From positions 2,356,001 through 2,420,000 of the forward strand of contig NZ_CP097463.1 in the NCBI RefSeq assembly GCF_027247405.1: 64,000 bases of DNA, in the 5' to 3' direction. Source of the stretch: Jatrophihabitans cynanchi. Its GTDB lineage: Bacteria > Actinomycetota > Actinomycetes > Mycobacteriales > Jatrophihabitantaceae. Within the stretch, counting starts at the first letter, position 1; each line of letters opens with the position of its first letter. The translations under genes and the position numbers were made by a program. The notes beneath the pieces are model-generated. The model was given only the letters and a program-made list of their open reading frames with translations. It did no database searches and was not told the origin of the DNA. Shown here piece by piece: positions 38,907 to 48,457 of the stretch.

Positions 38907-40111
38907 AGCACGCGGAGCCGGACCGTCTCCGGAAGAGCGCGCAGCTCGTCGAGCATCTCCGCGGTCAGGCTCGCGTCGACATCGGTGACCACGTAGCCGT
39001 ACTCGCCGCGCGTACCCAGCAGTTGCGCCTCGACGTTCACCTTGTGCTCGGCGAACACCCCGTTGACCGTCGCCATCACACCCGGCACGTTGCGGTGGAT
39101 CAGGATCAGCCGGCTGGTGTCCGGGGCCTGTGGCAGCGCCAGGCCGGGCAGGTTCACGCTCATCGCGGTGGCGCCGTCCAGCACGAAGTCGCGGAACTTG
39201 CCGGCGACGAACCGGCCGATGTCCTGCTGGGCCTCCTCGGTCGAGCCGCCGATGTGCGGGGTGAGGATCACGTTGTCCAGGCCGCGCAACTCGGACACGA
39301 ACTCATCCCCGCGGCCCTTGGGCTCCTTCGGAAAGACGTCGACGGCTGCGCCGGCGATGTGCCCGGCCTGGATGTGCCGGCGCAGCGCGGCGTAGTCGAC
39401 CACGAACCCCCGGGACAGGTTCAGGAACAGCGAGCCGGGGCGCATCTGGGCGAACTCGGCCTCGCCGAACAGGTTCTTGTTGGACGGCCGGCCGTCCACA
39501 TGCAGCGTGAGCACGTCGGCCTGCGCGAGCAGTTCGGCGAGCGAGATGCAGCGCCGCGCATTGCCCAGTGCGAGCTTGTCCGCGGTGTCGTAGAACAGCA
39601 CCTTCATGCCCAGGTTCTCGGCGAGCACGGACAGCTGGGTGCCGATGTTGCCGTACCCGATGATGCCGAGGGTGCGGCCGCGCACCTCGTGGGCGCCCTC
39701 GGCACTCTTGTCCCAGACGCCGGCGTGCATCAGGGCGTTCTTCTCGGTCATCCGCCGCGTCATCGAGATGATCTCGGCGATCGCCAGCTCCACCACCGAC
39801 CGGGTGTTGGAGAACGGCGCGTTGAAGACGGTGATGCCGCGCTCGGAGGCGGCGTCCAGGTCGATCTGGTTGGTGCCGATGCAGAACGCGCCGATTCCCA
39901 CCAGATCGGGCGCGGCGTCCAGCACGCGTGCGGTGACCTGGGTCTTGGAGCGAAGCCCGAGCAGGTTCACCCCGGCGACCCGCTCGACGAGTTCGTCCTC
40001 GTCCAGCGCCCGCGACACCGATTCGACCTCGAAGCCGGCCGAGGTCAGGATCGCCTCTGCGTCGGGATGGATCTGTTCGAGCAGCAGGACGCGGACGGGA
40101 TTCTGGGTCAC
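38903..40111 (-). CDS. serA: D-3-phosphoglycerate dehydrogenase, E. coli-type with ACT domain
   Basis: A 402-residue enzyme for the first step of serine synthesis. The NAD-binding motif is GRTLGIIGYGNIGTQLSVLA near 147-166, the catalytic Arg-Glu-His positions are in LFLNLSRGFVVD, VDVFPKEP and LTPHIGGST, and a C-terminal ACT domain (IHRNVPGVMATVNGVFAEH) allows feedback by serine. The length matches the short E. coli form rather than the 530-residue mycobacterial form. Minus-strand TAGAAT lies six bases before the GTG, again a leaderless arrangement. Confidence 0.95.
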   Translation of the reverse strand: MTQNPVRVLLLEQIHPDAEAILTSAGFEVESVSRALDEDELVERVAGVNLLGLRSKTQVTARVLDAAPDLVGIGAFCIGTNQIDLDAASERGITVFNAPFSNTRSVVELAIAEIISMTRRMTEKNALMHAGVWDKSAEGAHEVRGRTLGIIGYGNIGTQLSVLAENLGMKVLFYDTADKLALGNARRCISLAELLAQADVLTLHVDGRPSNKNLFGEAEFAQMRPGSLFLNLSRGFVVDYAALRRHIQAGHIAGAAVDVFPKEPKGRGDEFVSELRGLDNVILTPHIGGSTEEAQQDIGRFVAGKFRDFVLDGATAMSVNLPGLALPQAPDTSRLILIHRNVPGVMATVNGVFAEHKVNVEAQLLGTRGEYGYVVTDVDASLTAEMLDELRALPETVRLRVL

Positions 40112-40126
40112 CGGCCGATTCTATGG

Positions 40127-40161
40127 CTCGCCCCCGCCCGGGATTCCCGGACGGGGGCGAG
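40127..40161 (-). terminator. Terminator after the GlsB-family gene
   Basis: CTCGCCCCCGCCCGGG (40127-40142) and CCCGGACGGGGGCGAG (40146-40161) form a 16-base stem with one mismatch and a three-base loop, 11 bases beyond the stop at 40173. There is no T-run. Confidence 0.85.
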
Positions 40162-40172
40162 TTCAGGTCTGG

Positions 40173-40454
40173 TCAGACGCGGCTCATCCGGCCGCGCGAA
40201 CCGACCCGACGGTAGATCAGCAGCGCGATCACGGCACCGATGATCGAGCCGATGATGCCGGCCGGCTGCAGCGCGCCCTGCGACTTGTCGTGATGGAACA
40301 GCACGTAGCCCAGGAAGCCGCCGATGAACGAGCCGACGATGCCGAGCAGGATCGTGCCGCCGATGCCGATCGGGTCCCGGCCGGGGACCAGCAGCCGGGC
40401 GAGTGCGCCGGCGATCAGGCCGATGATGATGAGCGAGATGATCAGGCCGAGCAT
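40173..40454 (-). CDS. GlsB/YeaQ/YmgE-family stress membrane protein
   Basis: A 93-residue protein with three hydrophobic segments and the family glycines (IGLIAGALARLLVPGRDPIG, then GTILLGIVGSFIGGFLGY). These transglycosylase-associated-type proteins occur in stress-inducible loci; the molecular role is unresolved. The ATG has a GGAGG ribosome-binding site (CCAGGAGGTTCCC just upstream). It is a single-gene unit between serA and the VOC gene, closed by a hairpin. Confidence 0.9.
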   Translation of the reverse strand: MLGLIISLIIIGLIAGALARLLVPGRDPIGIGGTILLGIVGSFIGGFLGYVLFHHDKSQGALQPAGIIGSIIGAVIALLIYRRVGSRGRMSRV

Positions 40455-40531
40455 GGGAACCTCCTGGGGGTCCGGTGTGGTCCGATGTGCCTACCCTGGG
40501 TCCATGATCGGTAAACGCCGGTCACACAGCC

Positions 40532-41056
40532 TTACCCAGCCGACGCACGGCTGACTCCCACCCCGCCCCTGGTGTCGGCTCCGTACCTTGCGATCTCGCG
40601 GGCCAGATCCAGCGGCCGGATGCTCGTGCGGCCGGCCAGTGCCGCGTCGTCCAGCAGGTCGCGCGGCACGATCCAGGCGATCTCGAACTCCAGGCCGTCC
40701 GGGTCGTGTCCGTAGAGCGACTTGGTGGTGCTGTGGTCGGACGCGCCGCCGAGCGCGCCGGCCGCGGCGAGCTTGCCGGCCAGCGCCTGCAGATCGGCGA
40801 GCGTGTCGACCTCCCAGGCCAGGTGGTACAGCCCGACCGAGCCGCGGCCGGCACCCGAGTCCGCCGCCGCGGCACCGACCTCGAACAGGCCCAGGTCGTG
40901 ATCGTTGGTGGAGTCCGGCGCACGCAAGAAGGCGGCGCCGCGCAGTTCGGCCATCCCCTCGATCGGGGTGAACCCGAGGACGTCGCGGTAGAACTCGACG
41001 CTACGGCGCACGTCGCGCACGTACAGGACGGCGTGATTGAGGCGGTGGATGGCCAT
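40532..41056 (-). CDS. VOC-family (glyoxalase/extradiol dioxygenase-like) metalloprotein
   Basis: A 174-residue protein with the vicinal-oxygen-chelate fold. Metal ligands are visible as His in LNHAVLYVRDV (N-terminal), His in GLYHLAWEVD and Glu in LEFEIAW, the two-His-one-Glu pattern of catechol 2,3-dioxygenase-like and related enzymes. PDGLEFEI is a family hallmark. ATG 41056 is set by AAGGAG six bases upstream; the longer frame reads into the operator. It is divergent from a MarR gene with palindromes between them, so it likely detoxifies the compound sensed by that MarR. Confidence 0.85.
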   Translation of the reverse strand: MAIHRLNHAVLYVRDVRRSVEFYRDVLGFTPIEGMAELRGAAFLRAPDSTNDHDLGLFEVGAAAADSGAGRGSVGLYHLAWEVDTLADLQALAGKLAAAGALGGASDHSTTKSLYGHDPDGLEFEIAWIVPRDLLDDAALAGRTSIRPLDLAREIARYGADTRGGVGVSRASAG

Positions 41057-41087
41057 GACGGCTCCTTGACGAGGCGAAACGGGAACA

Positions 41088-41116
41088 CTAGCGCAAGCTA
41101 GTTGAGTATTCAACTA
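41088..41116. promoter_or_regulatory. MarR operators, VOC gene/marR
   Basis: CTAGCGCAAGCTAG (41088-41101) is a 5+5 dyad with a four-base centre and TAGTTGAGTATTCAACTA (41099-41116) a perfect 7+7 dyad with a four-base centre; they share three bases. They lie 32 bases before the VOC start codon and 32 bases before the marR start. Confidence 0.8.
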
Positions 41117-41148
41117 TTCCCGGGACCGCTATCTCGTATTCTCTGCCC

Positions 41149-41610
41149 ATGTCGACTGCGCGCTGGCTGAGTCCTGACGAACAGCGGGCCTGGCGCGCCT
41201 ATCTCGAGGCCACCACCTTGCTGTTCGACGCGCTGGATCGCCAACTGCAGAGCGAGGCCGGCATGCCACACGGCTACTACGAGATCCTGGTCCGGCTGAG
41301 CGAGGCCGAGGGCCGGGCGATGCGGATGAGCGACCTGGCCGACAAGACCCGCTCCTCTCGCAGCCGTCTCTCGCACGCCGTGGCCCGGCTGCAGGAACGC
41401 GGCTGGGTCGAGCGCGCCGGCGTGCCGAACGACCGCCGCGGCCAGCTCGCACGGCTCACCGACGAGGGCTTCGCGGTGCTGGCCGGCGCGGCCCCCGGCC
41501 ACGTCCGGGCCGTCCGCGCGGCAGTCATCGACCGGCTCTCCCCCGAGCAGATCGGCCAGCTCGAGCGCATCGGGCAGGCGATCGTCGCCGGGCTGGCCGA
41601 ACCGGGCTGA
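41149..41610 (+). CDS. MarR-family repressor (paralogue 3)
   Basis: A 153-residue winged-helix regulator. The N-terminus [19 protein letters not shown] aligns with the MarR at 21.2 kb almost residue for residue, and the two also share the region ending in the APGHV motif. MSDLADKTRSSRSRLSHAVARL is the recognition area, and PNDRRGQLARLTDEG the wing. TATTCT at 41137-41142 is six bases before the ATG, with no ribosome-binding site, so the transcript is leaderless and is likely repressed through the TTGA...TCAA palindrome just upstream. Confidence 0.9.
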   Translation: MSTARWLSPDEQRAWRAYLEATTLLFDALDRQLQSEAGMPHGYYEILVRLSEAEGRAMRMSDLADKTRSSRSRLSHAVARLQERGWVERAGVPNDRRGQLARLTDEGFAVLAGAAPGHVRAVRAAVIDRLSPEQIGQLERIGQAIVAGLAEPG

Positions 41611-41631
41611 ACCCGCCCGACCGGTCGGCAG

Positions 41632-43047
41632 TTACCCGGCGTCGCCGGTCGTCGACCCGCCGGTCACCGGGCTGGACGGAGCCACCCCGGTCGGCCCGTC
41701 GGCCGCGGCGGCACTGGCCGACCGGTCACTCGCCGACCGGTCATTCGCAGACGGGTCATTCGCAGACGGGTCACTCGCAGACGGGTCACTCGCAGACGGG
41801 TCACTCGCAGACGGGTCACTCGCAGACGGGTCGCCGGACGGGGATTCGGGGCCGGACACCGACGGGCAACCGGCCGGCGGCGCGCTGACCGCGGCGGACT
41901 GCGACGGTGCGGACGAACTGGACTGCGCCGGCGACGTCGACGCGGTGGACGAGCCGGACGTGCTCGGCGATGTCGCCGGCGATGTCGACGTCGCGGACGG
42001 GTCAGCCGGGCACGCTGACGTGCCGCTCCCGGTGGGCGAACCCGAGGTGGGCCCGGTCCTGGACGGCGAGGTGCTCGGGGCAGCGCTCGGCCCGGGCGTC
42101 GGGTGCAGCGCGGGCGGCCGTCCCGGGTTCACCGGCGGCGCGGTTGGAGGTGGGATCGGCCCGGGATCACCCGGCAGCACCGGAACGGTCAGTCCGGGCA
42201 CCCCGCGGGCGTACACCGCCTCCAGCGACAGCACTGTCTCCAGGTACGCGTCCGAGTGGTTGTAGGCGAGCACCGCGCGGCGCTGCCCGTCCAGGGTGGT
42301 CAGGTCGCCGCCTGCCGCGCACAGGTAGTCGGCAGCTGCTGCGGCCGCGTCGAAGATGTCGAACGGGTTCGCGGTGCCGTCCAGGTCGGCGTCCACGCCG
42401 TACCGGGCCCACGTCGACGGGATGAACTGCATCGGTCCGACGGCGTGGTCGTAGGTGCGGTCACCGTCCAGCCGGCCTCCGTCGGTGTCGCGGATCAGGG
42501 CGGTGCCGTGGCCGTTCAGCGGGATGCCGATGACGGGCGGGGAGGACAGCCCATCGGTGTGCAAGACGGCGCCGGCGAAGCGCCCGTGATCGGACTCGAC
42601 CCGCCCGATCGCCGCCAGCAGCGGCCAGCTCAGGCCACACCCGGGCGCGCGGACCCGCTCCCGGTCCGCGGCCTGCCGGTAGGCGAGCAGTGCGGTCGCC
42701 GGGATGCCGTCGGCGGCCAGGGCGGATCCCGGAGCCACCTCGGCCAGCAGCTGCTCGTTGCCGCCCTCTTGATCGGTGAGGACGGCGGACGGCTGCACCG
42801 CTGCCACCGTGCTCGACGGGCTCGACGGGGCGGACGCCGCGTCCGGCAGCGTCTTCGCACTCGAGTGCGCCGGGGCCGGCCGTGCCTGCGCGCTCGGGTT
42901 CTGACTGCGGATCGCGAGGGTGGTCGCGGCCGCGGCAACGACCAGCAGCGCGATCGCCCCCCGCAACACCGTCCGCCGCCCGAGCGCGGCGAGCACGCCG
43001 GGCTGGGCGTGCGTCGGCACGTACGGCGCGTGGGACGAGTGCGGCAT
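41632..43047 (-). CDS. Membrane-anchored lytic transglycosylase with repetitive Ser/Pro-rich tail
   Basis: A 471-residue exported protein. After a short cytoplasmic stretch comes a signal-anchor helix (LRGAIALLVVAAAATTLAI, residues 29-47), a low-complexity linker, then an SLT-type murein transglycosylase domain: LSWPLLAAIGRVESDHGRF with the catalytic glutamate in VESDHG, AVGPMQFIPSTWARYGVDAD and VLAYNHSDAY. The C-terminal 170 residues are Pro/Ser/Thr-rich and end in DPSAS pentapeptide repeats encoded by a 15-base minisatellite. It cleaves glycan strands to 1,6-anhydromuramyl products and may remodel wall during growth. The tail probably spans or binds the wall. Confidence 0.9.
   Translation of the reverse strand: MPHSSHAPYVPTHAQPGVLAALGRRTVLRGAIALLVVAAAATTLAIRSQNPSAQARPAPAHSSAKTLPDAASAPSSPSSTVAAVQPSAVLTDQEGGNEQLLAEVAPGSALAADGIPATALLAYRQAADRERVRAPGCGLSWPLLAAIGRVESDHGRFAGAVLHTDGLSSPPVIGIPLNGHGTALIRDTDGGRLDGDRTYDHAVGPMQFIPSTWARYGVDADLDGTANPFDIFDAAAAAADYLCAAGGDLTTLDGQRRAVLAYNHSDAYLETVLSLEAVYARGVPGLTVPVLPGDPGPIPPPTAPPVNPGRPPALHPTPGPSAAPSTSPSRTGPTSGSPTGSGTSACPADPSATSTSPATSPSTSGSSTASTSPAQSSSSAPSQSAAVSAPPAGCPSVSGPESPSGDPSASDPSASDPSASDPSASDPSANDPSANDRSASDRSASAAAADGPTGVAPSSPVTGGSTTGDAG
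41720..41839. repeat. 15-bp coding minisatellite (DPSAS repeats)
   Basis: About eight copies of a 15-base unit of the form GACGGGTCACTCGCA run from 41720 to about 41839; units at 41765, 41780, 41795 and 41810 are identical, and those on the left differ by one to three bases. They encode alternating DPSAS/DPSAN/DRSAS pentapeptides in the C-terminal tail of the transglycosylase. The length is a multiple of three, so copy-number change keeps the frame. Confidence 0.9.
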
Positions 43048-43283
43048 GGTCGGTCCAGACGGGAGCGGGCTTGATCGACGTTAGGCCGCAGTCGGCCGGC
43101 ACGCCAGAGCGATCGGCCTCCCGATCGGGCGGCATCCGACGCCCGGCCGGCCGGTTCGCCGGTGCGACCGAGTCACGGCCACCTGCGCGGTGCCTGCGAC
43201 GACCAGGCCGGCGTGGATCAGCTGATCAGACGTCCGCGGCTGACCCCGAAACCAGGGACGGCCGCGGAGATCCGCGGCGGTGA

Positions 43284-43357
43284 TGGAGCCGGTGACGGGA
43301 ATCGAACCCGCGCAATCTGCTTGGGAAGCAGAGACTCTGCCATTGAGCTACACCGGC
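43284..43357 (-). tRNA. tRNA-Gly (anticodon CCC)
   Basis: The minus strand gives acceptor arm GCCGGTG (43357-43351) pairing with CACCGGC, D-arm GCTCAATGGCAGAGT, anticodon loop TTCCCAA with CCC, T-arm GCGGGTTCGATTCCCG, discriminator T and an encoded CCA (43284-43286). It reads GGG glycine codons. Confidence 0.95.
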
Positions 43358-43371
43358 GAGCGGTACAGATG

Positions 43372-45048
43372 CTACCGCGACTGCGCGGCCGTGCGGTCGG
43401 CCACCCAGCCGGCCACTATGTCCGCCAGCACCGGCATCGGCACCGACCCGCTGTCGAGCACGGCGGCGTGGAACCCGGGCAGGTCGAAGTCGGCGCCGAG
43501 GGCTGCCCGGGCTTCGGCTCGTAGCCGCAGGATCTCGCGCTGGCCGGACAGGTAGGCGAGCGCCTGGCCCGGCCAGGCGATGTAGCGATCTACCTCGTTG
43601 ACGAGGAACGACTCTGGCAGCGCGACGTGGTCGAGCAGGTAGCCGACCGCGCGCTCGCGGCTCCAGCCGAACGCGTGCAGTCCGGTGTCGACCACCAGCC
43701 GGGCCGCGCGCAACATCGTCGTGCAGCGCAGCCCGAGCCGGGCGCGTGCGTCGCTGTACAGGCCCACCTCCTCGGCCAGCTTCTCGGCGTACAGCCCCCA
43801 GCCTTCGGCGTGCACGGTCATCGACAGCTGCTGCAGCAGCGGCAGCTCGGGCAGCAGCTGCAGCCGGGCCAGCTGCGAGTGATGGCCGGGAACCGCTTCG
43901 TGGAACGCGACCGCCTCCAGGTCCCAGCCGGTGCCCGCGGTGGCGCGCAGCGTGTTGAACCAGAACGTGCCCGGCCGGCTGCCGTCGCGCCGGGGCCGCG
44001 TGTAGTGCGGGGCCATCCCGGACTCGCCGACGCTCTGCGGCATCGGCTCGACGGCGCAGGGGGCGGGCAGCGGCGCCGGCATCAGCTCGGCGGCCCGTGA
44101 CTCGGCGCGGGCGATCGCAGCCTGGGCAGCCGAGACGGCCGCCTGCGGGTCGCTTCCGGTGGCCGCCAGCCGCGCCGCGACGACGATCTCCTGCAGTCCG
44201 GACAGGCCGAGGTCCGCTCCGATGGCGAGCGCCTCCTCGGTGAGCTGCGCCATGGTGTCCAGGCCGATGCGGTGCAGCTCGTCCGGAGTCAACGCCAACG
44301 TGGTGTGCACGCCGACCAGCCGTGCGTAGTCGTCGGCGCCGCCCGGAATCGCGCTGACGCCGGCCTGGTCGTCGGGACGGGCGTGCGGGCGCAGCTCGAG
44401 CAGCAGGTCCCGCCACCGCCCGATCGCCGGCCCGATCTGCTCGCGCACCACGTCCTCGACCGCGTCCCGCCAGTCGCCCGCGCCGGCCCAGTCCGCCGGC
44501 GCGGCTATCCCGGTGAACGCCGGCGGCAGCGGCGTGGCCAGGGTGCGCTCGGCCCAGTCGATGGCCTGGTCGACGAGCTCGCCGACCGGCAGCCGCCCCT
44601 TGGCGCGCCCTTCGCGCAGCCGCTCGGTGGTGCCGTCGAGCCACCGCGGTGCGGCGCGCAGTCGGGCCAGGAAGTCGGCGGCGGCGGCCGCATCCGGCAG
44701 CACGGTGCGCGCCATGACCGCGCACAGCGCAGGAGGCCCACCGATCGGCATGGCCGACACGGTGAACTCCTCGGCGCGGCAGGCGAGGCGCTTGCGGCGC
44801 TGGTCGCACACGGCGCCGATCACGCCGGCCGTGATCACGTCGGCCCGGCCGTGCGGACGCAGCGCATCGGCGCGCGCGGCGATCGCAGCCAGGTTCGCGT
44901 CCAGGGCGTCCTCGGCCTCGGCGGTCGGGTCGGGCAGCAGCGCGTCGTACTCGCGCAGCCCCAGGCCGGTGGCGAGGAACGGGTCGGCCGCGAGCAGGGT
45001 GTCCATCAGCTCGTCGGCCAGGGCGGGAACGGGCGCGTCACTGCTCAC
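43372..45048 (-). CDS. DUF885 family protein (zinc carboxypeptidase-like)
   Basis: A 558-residue, apparently cytoplasmic protein of the DUF885 family. The zinc motif [18 protein letters not shown] has the HExxPGHH pattern of this family, related to M2/M32-like gluzincins, and [13 protein letters not shown] supplies the third-ligand glutamate region. The C-terminal [19 protein letters not shown] is also a family hallmark. Substrate unknown; peptidase activity is inferred from the metal site. GTG start. The gene ends 14 bases before tRNA-Gly and is divergent from the dehalogenase with a 34-base gap. Confidence 0.88.
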   Translation of the reverse strand: MSSDAPVPALADELMDTLLAADPFLATGLGLREYDALLPDPTAEAEDALDANLAAIAARADALRPHGRADVITAGVIGAVCDQRRKRLACRAEEFTVSAMPIGGPPALCAVMARTVLPDAAAAADFLARLRAAPRWLDGTTERLREGRAKGRLPVGELVDQAIDWAERTLATPLPPAFTGIAAPADWAGAGDWRDAVEDVVREQIGPAIGRWRDLLLELRPHARPDDQAGVSAIPGGADDYARLVGVHTTLALTPDELHRIGLDTMAQLTEEALAIGADLGLSGLQEIVVAARLAATGSDPQAAVSAAQAAIARAESRAAELMPAPLPAPCAVEPMPQSVGESGMAPHYTRPRRDGSRPGTFWFNTLRATAGTGWDLEAVAFHEAVPGHHSQLARLQLLPELPLLQQLSMTVHAEGWGLYAEKLAEEVGLYSDARARLGLRCTTMLRAARLVVDTGLHAFGWSRERAVGYLLDHVALPESFLVNEVDRYIAWPGQALAYLSGQREILRLRAEARAALGADFDLPGFHAAVLDSGSVPMPVLADIVAGWVADRTAAQSR

Positions 45049-45082
45049 CCGACGATCATGCCGGACCGGCTAGGTTCGGCGC

Positions 45083-46000
45083 ATGCAGACGCTGCGCACG
45101 CCCGAGGAGCGTTTCCTGGACCTGCCGGACTTCGGCTTCGAGCCGCACTACGCCGACGTGCCGGATGCGGAGGGGGGCTCGTTGCGGATGGCCTGGGTCG
45201 AGGCAGGGCCCGCGGACGCGGAGCCGGTGCTGCTGTTGCACGGCGAGCCGTCCTGGTCGTTCCTGTACCGCTCGATGTTGCCGTTGCTGGCCGCCGCGGG
45301 ACTTCGGGCGATCGCGCCGGACCTGGTCGGGTTCGGACGCTCGGACAAGCCGACCCGCCCCGAGGACCATTCGTACGAGCGCCACGTGGAGTGGGTGCGC
45401 GCGCTGGCCTTCGACGTGCTCGACCTGCACGGCGTGACGCTGGTCGGCCAGGACTGGGGCGGGCTGATCGGGCTGCGCCTGGTCGCCGAGCACCCGGACC
45501 GGTTCGCCCGCCTCGTCGCGGCGAACACCGGCCTGCCGACGGGTGATCACCCGATGCCGGACATCTGGCACGCGTTTCGCGAGGCGGTGCGCAGCGCGCC
45601 CGCGCTGGACGTCGCCCGGTTCGTGCAGAGCGGTTGCCGGACGCGGCTGACCGACCCGGTCCGCGCCGCGTACGACGCGCCGTTCCCGGACGAGACGTAC
45701 AAGGCCGCCCCGCGAGCGATGCCGGACCTCGTCCCGACCGCACCGGACGATCCGGCGAGCGAGGCGAACCGTGCCGCGTGGGCAAGCTTGGCCGATCTGC
45801 CGATCCCGGCCCTGATCGCCTTCAGCGACGGCGACCCGATCACCGGGGCGATGGCGCCGGTCCTGCGTCGCGCGCTGCCGGGGGCACAGGGGCGCGAGCA
45901 TCCGGTGATCGCCGGTGCCGGTCACTTCCTGCAGGAGGACGCCGGACCCGCACTCGCCGCCCGGATCGCGCGGTTCATCGAGCAGACACCCACCCAGTAA
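45083..46000 (+). CDS. Haloalkane dehalogenase, subfamily I-like
   Basis: A 305-residue alpha/beta hydrolase. HGEPSW at 53-58 provides the oxyanion loop, [10 protein letters not shown] (121-130) the nucleophile Asp124 directly followed by halide-binding Trp125, FSDGDPITG near 247-255 the catalytic acid and GAGHFLQED near 279-286 the catalytic His281. This complete set, with Asp rather than Ser in the nucleophile elbow, is the mark of haloalkane dehalogenases, which hydrolyse carbon-halogen bonds. TAGGTT at 45071-45076 precedes the ATG by six bases without a Shine-Dalgarno sequence. Natural substrate unknown. It is followed after 10 bases by dcd. Confidence 0.85.
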   Translation: MQTLRTPEERFLDLPDFGFEPHYADVPDAEGGSLRMAWVEAGPADAEPVLLLHGEPSWSFLYRSMLPLLAAAGLRAIAPDLVGFGRSDKPTRPEDHSYERHVEWVRALAFDVLDLHGVTLVGQDWGGLIGLRLVAEHPDRFARLVAANTGLPTGDHPMPDIWHAFREAVRSAPALDVARFVQSGCRTRLTDPVRAAYDAPFPDETYKAAPRAMPDLVPTAPDDPASEANRAAWASLADLPIPALIAFSDGDPITGAMAPVLRRALPGAQGREHPVIAGAGHFLQEDAGPALAARIARFIEQTPTQ

Positions 46001-46010
46001 CCTGTCGCGC

Positions 46011-46589
46011 ATGCTGCTGTCCGACCGTGACATCCGGGCCGAGGTCCAGGCGAACCGCCTGGTGCTCGACCCCTGGGACGCCGAGCTCGTCCAGCCGTCC
46101 AGCATCGACGTGCGACTGGACCGCTTCTTCCGGGTGTTCAACAACTCGCAGTACACGCACATCGACCCGGCCGTGCAGCAGGACGAGCTGACCTCGCTGG
46201 TCGAGCCCAAGGGCGACGAGCCCTTCGTACTGCACCCGAACGAGTTCGTCCTCGGCTCCACGCTGGAGATCGTCACCCTTCCGGATGACCTGGCCGGCCG
46301 GCTGGAGGGCAAGAGCAGCCTGGGCCGGCTCGGGCTGCTCACGCACTCGACAGCGGGCTTCATCGATCCCGGGTTCACCGGGCACATCACGCTCGAACTG
46401 TCCAACGTCGCGAACCTGCCGATCACGCTGTGGCCCGGGATGAAGATCGGCCAGCTGTGCCTGTTCCGGCTGTCCTCGGCTGCGGAGTTCCCGTACGGGT
46501 CCAGCCAGTACGGCTCGCGCTACCAGGGCCAGCGCGGCCCGACGCCGAGCCGTTCCTACCAGAACTTCCGGCGCTGGCCGACGTCCTGA
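46011..46589 (+). CDS. dcd: dCTP deaminase (probably dUMP-forming)
   Basis: A 192-residue trimeric nucleotide enzyme. [20 protein letters not shown] opens the protein, [16 protein letters not shown] is the conserved core, and [25 protein letters not shown] contains the substrate-binding and catalytic residues; EGKSSLGR with the catalytic Glu is present. The actinobacterial enzyme is often bifunctional, deaminating dCTP and hydrolysing the triphosphate to dUMP. TAACCT at 45998-46003, which includes the stop of the dehalogenase, lies seven bases from the ATG, so it probably has a leaderless start of its own. Confidence 0.95.
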   Translation: MLLSDRDIRAEVQANRLVLDPWDAELVQPSSIDVRLDRFFRVFNNSQYTHIDPAVQQDELTSLVEPKGDEPFVLHPNEFVLGSTLEIVTLPDDLAGRLEGKSSLGRLGLLTHSTAGFIDPGFTGHITLELSNVANLPITLWPGMKIGQLCLFRLSSAAEFPYGSSQYGSRYQGQRGPTPSRSYQNFRRWPTS

Positions 46590-46658
46590 GCCGGTGTCCT
46601 GAGCCGGCGTCATGAGTGAGGGCCGCCAGCGAGCTAGGGCCGGCGCACCGTCCAGTCG

Positions 46659-47747
46659 TCAGGCGAGGGTGTGCATCCAGCCGTGGCCGTCGGGCACCTG
46701 GCCGGTCTGGATACCGGTCAACCGCTCGCGCAGTTGCATGGTGATCGGGCCCGGCTTGCCATCGCCGACCGTCCACGAGTCCGTCGCGCTCCGCACAGCG
46801 CCCACCGGGGTGATCACGGCGGCCGTGCCGCACGCGAACACCTCGGTGAGCGCCCCCGAGGCGCAGCCCTCGCGCCACTCGTCGGTGCTCAGCTTGCCCT
46901 CCTCGGCGGTGTAGCCGAGGTCGCCGGCCAGGGTGAGCAGCGAGTCGCGGGTGACGCCCGGCAGCAGCGTCCCGGTCAGGGCCGGCGTGACGATGCGCGC
47001 GCCGGGACCGGATCCGAAGACGAAGCACAGGTTCATGCCGCCCATCTCCTCCACCCAGCGGTGCTCGGCGGCGTCCAGCCAGACGACCTGGTCGCACCCC
47101 TGCGCGGTGGCGTGGGCCTGCGCGACGAACGCGGCCGCGTAGTTGCCACCACACTTGGCCTCGCCGGTGCCGCCGGGTGCAGCGCGGGTGTACTCGGTGG
47201 ACAGCCACACGGTGACCGGCTTGACGCCGCCCGCGAAGTACGGACCGGCGGGCGAGGCGATCACGAAGTAGCTGTAGCTGCCCGCCGGCTTGTTGACGCC
47301 CAGCCCGACCTCGGTGGCGATCATGAACGGGCGCAGGTAGAGCGACTCGTCGGGCGCGGACGGCACCCAGTCCCGGTCGATGTCGACGAGCGCGCGCAGC
47401 GACTCGACGAACAGCTCCTCGGGCAACGCGGCCATCCCGAGCCGCTGTGCCGAGCGGGCGAAGCGAGCGGCGTTCGCGTCGGGCCGGAAGCTGGCGATCG
47501 AGCCGTCCGGCTGGCGGTACGCCTTGAGGCCCTCGAAGATCTCCTGGCCGTAGTGGAAGACGGTCGCCGCCGGGTCGAACGCCACCGGGCCGTAGGGGAC
47601 GACCTGCCCCTCACCCCACCGGCCGTCGGCGTAGTCGATGCGCACCATGTGGTCGGTGAAGTACCGGCCGAAGCCGGGCGCGGCCAAGATGGCGGCGCGC
47701 TCCTCGGCGCTGCGGGGGTTCGGGTTTCGCTCGAGGCTGAACGTCAT
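46659..47747 (-). CDS. ilvE: Branched-chain amino-acid aminotransferase
   Basis: A 362-residue fold-type IV PLP enzyme for the last step of valine, leucine and isoleucine synthesis. [15 protein letters not shown] and [15 protein letters not shown] are the family signatures; [17 protein letters not shown] contains the Schiff-base lysine, and [14 protein letters not shown] is the PLP-phosphate region. The length matches the actinobacterial BCAT. TAGGAT lies eight bases upstream of the ATG. It is 42 bases downstream of a tetR gene on the same strand, but that regulator more likely controls the divergent monooxygenase operon. Confidence 0.96.
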   Translation of the reverse strand: MTFSLERNPNPRSAEERAAILAAPGFGRYFTDHMVRIDYADGRWGEGQVVPYGPVAFDPAATVFHYGQEIFEGLKAYRQPDGSIASFRPDANAARFARSAQRLGMAALPEELFVESLRALVDIDRDWVPSAPDESLYLRPFMIATEVGLGVNKPAGSYSYFVIASPAGPYFAGGVKPVTVWLSTEYTRAAPGGTGEAKCGGNYAAAFVAQAHATAQGCDQVVWLDAAEHRWVEEMGGMNLCFVFGSGPGARIVTPALTGTLLPGVTRDSLLTLAGDLGYTAEEGKLSTDEWREGCASGALTEVFACGTAAVITPVGAVRSATDSWTVGDGKPGPITMQLRERLTGIQTGQVPDGHGWMHTLA

Positions 47748-47789
47748 AGTCGGACATCCTAGTTCCGCCGGTGTGCGCGCGCGGAAGCC

Positions 47790-48437
47790 TTATCCACTGC
47801 CGATGGCCGCGTCCGCCGTCAGGATCGACACCAGCGAGCCGACCTGCTCGTCGGTGGCGGCAAGGACGAGCGCCGGCAGCGACTTGGTGAGCATCTCCTG
47901 CAGTTCGTCCCGACTCACCGTCCGGCTGTCGATCCAGCGGATCGTGCACTCCTCGCAGTAGGCGACCCAGCCGTGGACGGCGAGCTGCGCGCGCGGGCTG
48001 AGTTCGAAACCGAGCCGGCGGACCACCTCGATCACCCGGCCCGCCATGCTGGCGCGCGTCTGGTCGAAGATCGCGCGCATCTCGGCGTCGCCGCTGGCCG
48101 CGCCGCGCACCAGCGACTTGTAGCTGTCCGGGTTCTCCGCGACGTAGCCGATGAACGCGCCGAGCGCCTCGCGCAGTGCCTCGACGGGCGGCAGCCCGGT
48201 GTCCGGTTCGGTGCGCGCGAGCAGGTCCTGGGCGGCGGCCTGCGCGACCGCGGTGTGGAACTCCTGCTTGGAGGCGAAGTAGTGGAAGAGCAGGCCACGC
48301 GAGATTCCGGCCTGCTTGGCGATGTCCTCCACCGAGAGCGCGTCCAGGGTGCGGGTGGCGAGCATCTCGACGCCGAGCGCGATCAGCTGCGCCCGGCGAG
48401 CGGCGGGATCGAGCCGGGTGCGCTTCTCGCGGGTCAT
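47790..48437 (-). CDS. TetR-family regulator of the monooxygenase operon
   Basis: A 215-residue regulator. The helix-turn-helix IAKQAGISRGLLFHYFASKQ is at about residues 40-59. The C-terminal half is an ordinary TetR ligand domain. Minus-strand TAGGCT is seven bases before the ATG, which suggests a leaderless transcript. It is divergent from the Baeyer-Villiger monooxygenase gene by 80 bases, and an ATTGAAC...GTTCAAT dyad lies over the -35 element of that gene, so repression of both directions is the simplest model. Confidence 0.92.
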   Translation of the reverse strand: MTREKRTRLDPAARRAQLIALGVEMLATRTLDALSVEDIAKQAGISRGLLFHYFASKQEFHTAVAQAAAQDLLARTEPDTGLPPVEALREALGAFIGYVAENPDSYKSLVRGAASGDAEMRAIFDQTRASMAGRVIEVVRRLGFELSPRAQLAVHGWVAYCEECTIRWIDSRTVSRDELQEMLTKSLPALVLAATDEQVGSLVSILTADAAIGSG

Positions 48438-48457
48438 CGTCGTGAGCCTAGCGCCCT

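Noticed and set aside
43048-43283. Possible c-di-AMP (ydaO) riboswitch before the lytic transglycosylase, as often found with such genes
   Set aside because: None of the conserved ydaO core sequences could be recognised in the leader.
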